Shown: positions 14,242-17,152 of the stretch, one piece after another
Numbering within the stretch: position 1 is the stretch's first letter
Layout: each line of letters begins with the position of its first letter
Assembly (NCBI GenBank): GCA_964541075.1
Contig: CAZIPZ010000081.1
Location: 1-17,152, forward strand
Length of the DNA: 17,152 bases
From: CAZIPZ01 sp964541075
GTDB lineage: Bacteria > Acidobacteriota > Terriglobia > 20CM-2-55-15
Direction of reading: 5' to 3'
Notes under the pieces: model-generated
What the model was told of the DNA's origin: nothing
Databases searched by the model: none
Seen by the model: the letters and a program-made list of their open reading frames with translations, nothing else
Made by a program: the position numbers and the translations under genes

Positions 14242-14465
14242 ATTGTGCGCTAGGCGTCTCCGCAATTCCGATGTTCACGGATGAGCCATTGTCCGGAGCC
14301 AGCTAGGATATGGGATACAGGCTCTTCATGCCAGGGGATGTTGTTTCAGGACGCACCCTTCGACAGAAAACGTCCTTGGGGCAGGCCAAGCCGCTGCAGG
14401 TGGTAATCGGATGCCATTTTCAGTGGTAGTCCTATTCCTATGGCGACCAAGTTGGGGTTTTATAT

Positions 14466-14756
14466 TCAGGACGTCACATCCTTTGCCAACAACGGCCGCA
14501 GGATGAGCGCCACTTGATGTGAGCTCTTAAGCTTATTGATGGTGGCGCCTATAACCTTTCTTGTCGCCCTGGATTTGTTGCCACCGACTGAAGAAAGTCC
14601 CGCTGAGGGGAAGCCCGACAGCCGCGTAACAAGTGCAAGTATGTCTCGGTCTTGACCGCTAACGCGTCCGGACGATGGCTCCTCATAGTGATTCAAGGGA
14701 TTCGCGCGCTTCGGATGCAGTTCCTGGTTCTTTAGCTCATCTGGCGCCTCTACCAA
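14466..14756 (-). CDS. Possible small protein, translationally coupled to nhaA
   Basis: A 96-residue frame starts with TTG nine bases after the nhaA stop codon, with AGGA four bases before it. The product is basic and without membrane segments or a recognised domain (RDILALVTRLSGFPSAGLSSVGG and a C-terminal helix ending LRPLLAKDVTS). Position and ribosome site favour translation; the lack of recognised relatives and the rare start codon argue against it. Between its end and the ATPase gene (14242-14465) I see no gene. Confidence 0.3.
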   Translation of the reverse strand: MVEAPDELKNQELHPKRANPLNHYEEPSSGRVSGQDRDILALVTRLSGFPSAGLSSVGGNKSRATRKVIGATINKLKSSHQVALILRPLLAKDVTS

Positions 14757-14765
14757 GGTTCCTAC

Positions 14766-16262
14766 CTACCCCCTCTGGTGTAGCTCCGGTCCCTGGTCCT
14801 CGCGACCAGATTTCTCGTTCTCAACGTTTTCTCGCGAAATATAGGAACGACACGGCGTTGAGTTCTCCGCTTTGGGGGCGGTGCTTGCAATACCACGGTG
14901 CGGCGGTTTGAGGATTCGAGATCCAATGACGAGCGCAGCAACCCCCGCAATCCCTGAACCGCAAAGAATTCCGACCTTCGCGATTTCGAGCATCGATCCT
15001 GGAGGAAACGCCAGTTGCGCTATAAAAAGTGACATCGTAAAACCTATACCTCCAGCCAAGCCAACGATACTGATATGAGACCACCTCACTCCCGGCGGAA
15101 GAACCGATAGGCCGAAGCGAACCGCCAACCAAGATACTGCGACAATTCCAATCGGCTTACCAAGCAGAAGACCCAGCACCACACCTGCTAGGACCCAGCC
15201 TGCATCACCATGAAACTGAAGAGTGTCAATTTCGACGCCGGCGTTCGCAAACGCGAACAGCGGCATAATGCCAAACGCGATCCAACCGTGCAGAGCATGT
15301 TGAAGTCTCTCGACCGGCGAGACCACCTCGCGATTGGCAACTTGAAGTGGCTGTAAGTGGTGCAGCAGTGCACGATCATTGGAAAAGCCTTCGTTTCTGA
15401 TGAATCGTACGCGAGTCTCTGTTTGGTGCAGAAACTCATCGGCTCCGTACCACGCCCGCACCGGGGTCATGAAACCTACAATCACGCCAGCAAGCGTTGG
15501 ATGAATACCGGCCATGTATGCTCCGGACCAAATAACGATCCCAGGAACGAGATAAGTCAGAGCCAAGCGCACACCTAATAGTTGCATGACAAAGACGCCA
15601 AGAATTCCCGCACCCATCACTGCAAAACCTGACGCGGCGATGTCCGTGGAGTAAAACAGGGCGATGACAATGATCGCTCCAACGTCGTCGATCACGGCCA
15701 GAGCCAACAGAAGAATCCGGAGAGCCGGCATCACCCTCCTTCCCAACAATGCGAGCGCTCCCACGGCGAAGGCTATATCCGTAGCCATAGGAACGGCCCA
15801 AGCTGTCGCGGAGGAGCGTCCAGCGTTTAGTGAAAAATAGATCAATGCCGGGAATACCATCCCGCCCAAGGCGGCAGCGATGGGCAACGAGGCGCGTCGC
15901 AATTCACTCAACTCGCCTGAATAGATCTCGCGCCGGATCTCAAGTCCGACTACAAAAAAAAAGATCGTCATCAAACCGTCGTTTATCCAGAAATGTAAAT
16001 CGCGCTCAAAAATGAAGGTGGCAAACCGAAGCGCGATGGGAATCTGCCAGAGTGAGGAGTAGTGGGCTCTCCACGGCGAATTAGCCCAGGTAAGAGCCAA
16101 AAGAGCAGCGACCATCAATAGAATGCCGCTCGCTGCTTCAATTTTTAGAAAGTGTTCAGCAGGAGCAAGAATGCGTTGAACGCCCTTGCGAAAAGGTCTC
16201 CACACTCCGGGAGGATGTGGATTCGAAGGATTCAAAAAGATAGGAGCGTTTTCGTCAGCCAC
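14766..16262 (-). CDS. nhaA: Na+/H+ antiporter NhaA
   Basis: The product (498 residues from the GTG at 16262) is an inner-membrane antiporter that exports sodium in exchange for protons. The helices and key acids are clear: D162 in VPMATDIAFAVG and the pair D192-D193 in LALAVIDDVGAI correspond to E. coli D133, D163 and D164 with the same spacing; FFFVVGLEIRREI and GIGFTMSLFIAQLAF are also hallmarks. It is longer than E. coli NhaA (388) because of an N-terminal extension, a cytoplasmic loop after TPVRAWYGADEF (about 65 extra residues) and a polar tail of about 50 residues, as in many soil-bacterial members. GGGTGAT five bases ahead supports GTG 16262; a TTG at 16277 is in frame. No sigma-54-like element is visible upstream. 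Confidence 0.95.
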   Translation of the reverse strand: MADENAPIFLNPSNPHPPGVWRPFRKGVQRILAPAEHFLKIEAASGILLMVAALLALTWANSPWRAHYSSLWQIPIALRFATFIFERDLHFWINDGLMTIFFFVVGLEIRREIYSGELSELRRASLPIAAALGGMVFPALIYFSLNAGRSSATAWAVPMATDIAFAVGALALLGRRVMPALRILLLALAVIDDVGAIIVIALFYSTDIAASGFAVMGAGILGVFVMQLLGVRLALTYLVPGIVIWSGAYMAGIHPTLAGVIVGFMTPVRAWYGADEFLHQTETRVRFIRNEGFSNDRALLHHLQPLQVANREVVSPVERLQHALHGWIAFGIMPLFAFANAGVEIDTLQFHGDAGWVLAGVVLGLLLGKPIGIVAVSWLAVRFGLSVLPPGVRWSHISIVGLAGGIGFTMSLFIAQLAFPPGSMLEIAKVGILCGSGIAGVAALVIGSRILKPPHRGIASTAPKAENSTPCRSYISRENVENEKSGREDQGPELHQRG

Positions 16263-16455
16263 GTGAACATCACCCAATTCACGATGGCGGCCCGACCATC
16301 CGATAACCTGCAGTGAACTTTCACCGCACCCTTATCTTTACTATTGTTCCTGGTCTATCTTTCGGCGTCAATCGCACCTTTCGGCATCCGGGGATGGGCG
16401 ACCACCGCTTGGCTGAAATTCAGACAGTGTCTCAGGTTGAATTTCTGCTGAATTG

Positions 16456-16755
16456 TTAAGCGGAACGTTTGCCGAAAAATTGATCGATCTTTGCATTGAT
16501 TGCAATACTTCTGAGGTTCAGGGCATAAGAATGTTCCCGCAAAACTCTCAGGTGTGTTTGCATGCGCTCGTTCCTCCGGCTGTTCAAGACGAAATCTCTT
16601 AGAGCATCCTCAAAATCGCGTCTGTAGGTCCGACCGGTTGCACATTCTCGGACTGCCCCTTCGTAGCAGCAGATCAACTGTTTAATGCGACGACGATTCG
16701 TTCCCGTAACGTATTTCCAAGCTTCACTAACAAGCAGCGTATCCAATGGCGCCAT
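16456..16755 (-). CDS. Uncharacterised small basic protein
   Basis: From the ATG at 16755 (AAAGG eight bases before) the frame encodes 99 residues, or 106 from an in-frame TTG at 16776. The product is rich in Arg, Lys and Leu and predicted mostly helical (EAWKYVTGTNRRRIKQLICCYEGAV, FEDALRDFVLNSRRNERMQ, IAINAKIDQFFGKRSA). It has no signal peptide, membrane segment or domain I recognise. It lies upstream of nhaA on the same strand with a 193-bp gap. The residue composition and ribosome site make it a plausible real gene. Confidence 0.5.
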   Translation of the reverse strand: MAPLDTLLVSEAWKYVTGTNRRRIKQLICCYEGAVRECATGRTYRRDFEDALRDFVLNSRRNERMQTHLRVLREHSYALNLRSIAINAKIDQFFGKRSA

Positions 16756-17048
16756 AGCATCGACCTTTCTGGCCAAGTTGGGAATACGCCCGGCGACCGC
16801 CGGTCAAGTAGGAAGGTGTATTTGCAAAAGTGGCCTCATTGAGTATGACACATGAAATGGAACTTTGAAGCGGGTATCGTATCGCTCAGACGAGAATGTT
16901 ATTGAACATTTCCAGTTTCGATTCGAAAACGCAGTAAAGATCCGGGTGGGAGTTGTTCGATCACACTGCGCAATATTCTCATCACAGTAATTTTCGGTTA
17001 CGCCGGTGGTTTGAAAACACCTCTTGCTCGAAAATGAAAGGAGCGAAT

Positions 17049-17152
17049 ATGTTGAAAAAAGTGACCTTACCCCCGAATTACGCACGCTCCGAGAGTGAGT
17101 ATTTCCCGCCGTCGTGGCTGTGGGAAAGTGGGAAACCCGAAGGGTTTTCCAA
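17049..17152 (+). CDS. Start of an unrecognised gene, cut by window edge
   Basis: An ATG with a very good ribosome site (AAAGGAG, six bases before) opens a frame of 34 codons without a stop up to the edge. The visible part, with MLKKVTLPPNYARSE and FPPSWLWESGKP, is polar and Trp/Pro-rich and has no signal peptide. The product cannot be assigned. The 293 bp between it and the minus-strand gene at 16755 hold divergent starts and a TGACACAT half-site near 16846, but no clear promoter. Confidence 0.45.
   Translation, partial: MLKKVTLPPNYARSESEYFPPSWLWESGKPEGFS

Noticed and set aside
14715..14756. Minus-strand stretch GGTAGAGGCGCCAGATGAG that looks faintly like a tRNA
   Set aside because: No acceptor stem or T-loop signature can be formed around it.
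1..17152. CRISPR arrays, insertion sequences, phage genes, defence islands
   Set aside because: No regularly spaced repeats, terminal inverted repeats, transposases or integrases are visible.

Overview
The window looks like a chromosomal segment of a soil or sediment bacterium, most likely an Acidobacteriota member or a relative. The main clue is an exported DUF1549/DUF1553 (with a CxxCH haem motif) plus DUF1501 gene pair, which is typical of Acidobacteria, Planctomycetes and Verrucomicrobia. The assignment is an inference, because there is no rRNA or other marker gene. I see no phage gene, transposase, tRNA or CRISPR array.

Layout. 1-402: start of a Yip1-type membrane protein (minus). 676-1575: tandem UspA protein (plus). 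1661-2488: LysM-L,D-transpeptidase (minus). 2692-2958: DUF4404 protein (minus). 3102-4316: exported cytochrome with four c-type haem motifs (plus). 4511-6038: second tandem UspA gene followed by a hemerythrin-domain gene (plus, probable operon). 6092-6826: LOG/TIGR00730 protein (minus), divergent from a single-domain response regulator (7176-7550, plus). 12742 down to 7722: a four-gene minus-strand operon (DUF1549/DUF1553, DUF1501, FGE-like, SnoaL-like lipid/secretory protein) ending in a clear intrinsic terminator. 13300-13575: small RRM RNA-binding protein (plus), convergent with an AAA_28-type ATPase gene broken by a 7-bp tandem duplication (13596-14241, minus). 14466-16262: NhaA antiporter and a possible coupled small ORF (minus). 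16456-16755: unknown small protein (minus). 17049-end: start of an unrecognised gene (plus).

How the parts fit. The strongest unlisted signal is regulatory. Seven intergenic regions carry a sigma-54 (-24/-12) type element, GG-N10-GC with a TGC at -12. Five of them lie 27-45 bases before a start codon, one 35 bases before the Yip1 gene (also in that range) and one 82 bases before the DUF1549 operon. The two uspA genes have the element at exactly the same distance from their ATG (34 bases). In addition, three of the intergenic regions contain a related 13-bp near-palindrome, TGWCA-CWT-YGWCA, placed about 55-115 bp upstream of the -24 box, which is where enhancer-binding activators of sigma-54 bind. 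Together this suggests that universal stress proteins, hemerythrin, LOG protein, cytochrome, Yip1 protein and possibly the RRM protein form one sigma-54-dependent stress or respiration regulon. The activator is not encoded in the window. The NhaA, L,D-transpeptidase and DUF4404 genes do not show convincing copies.
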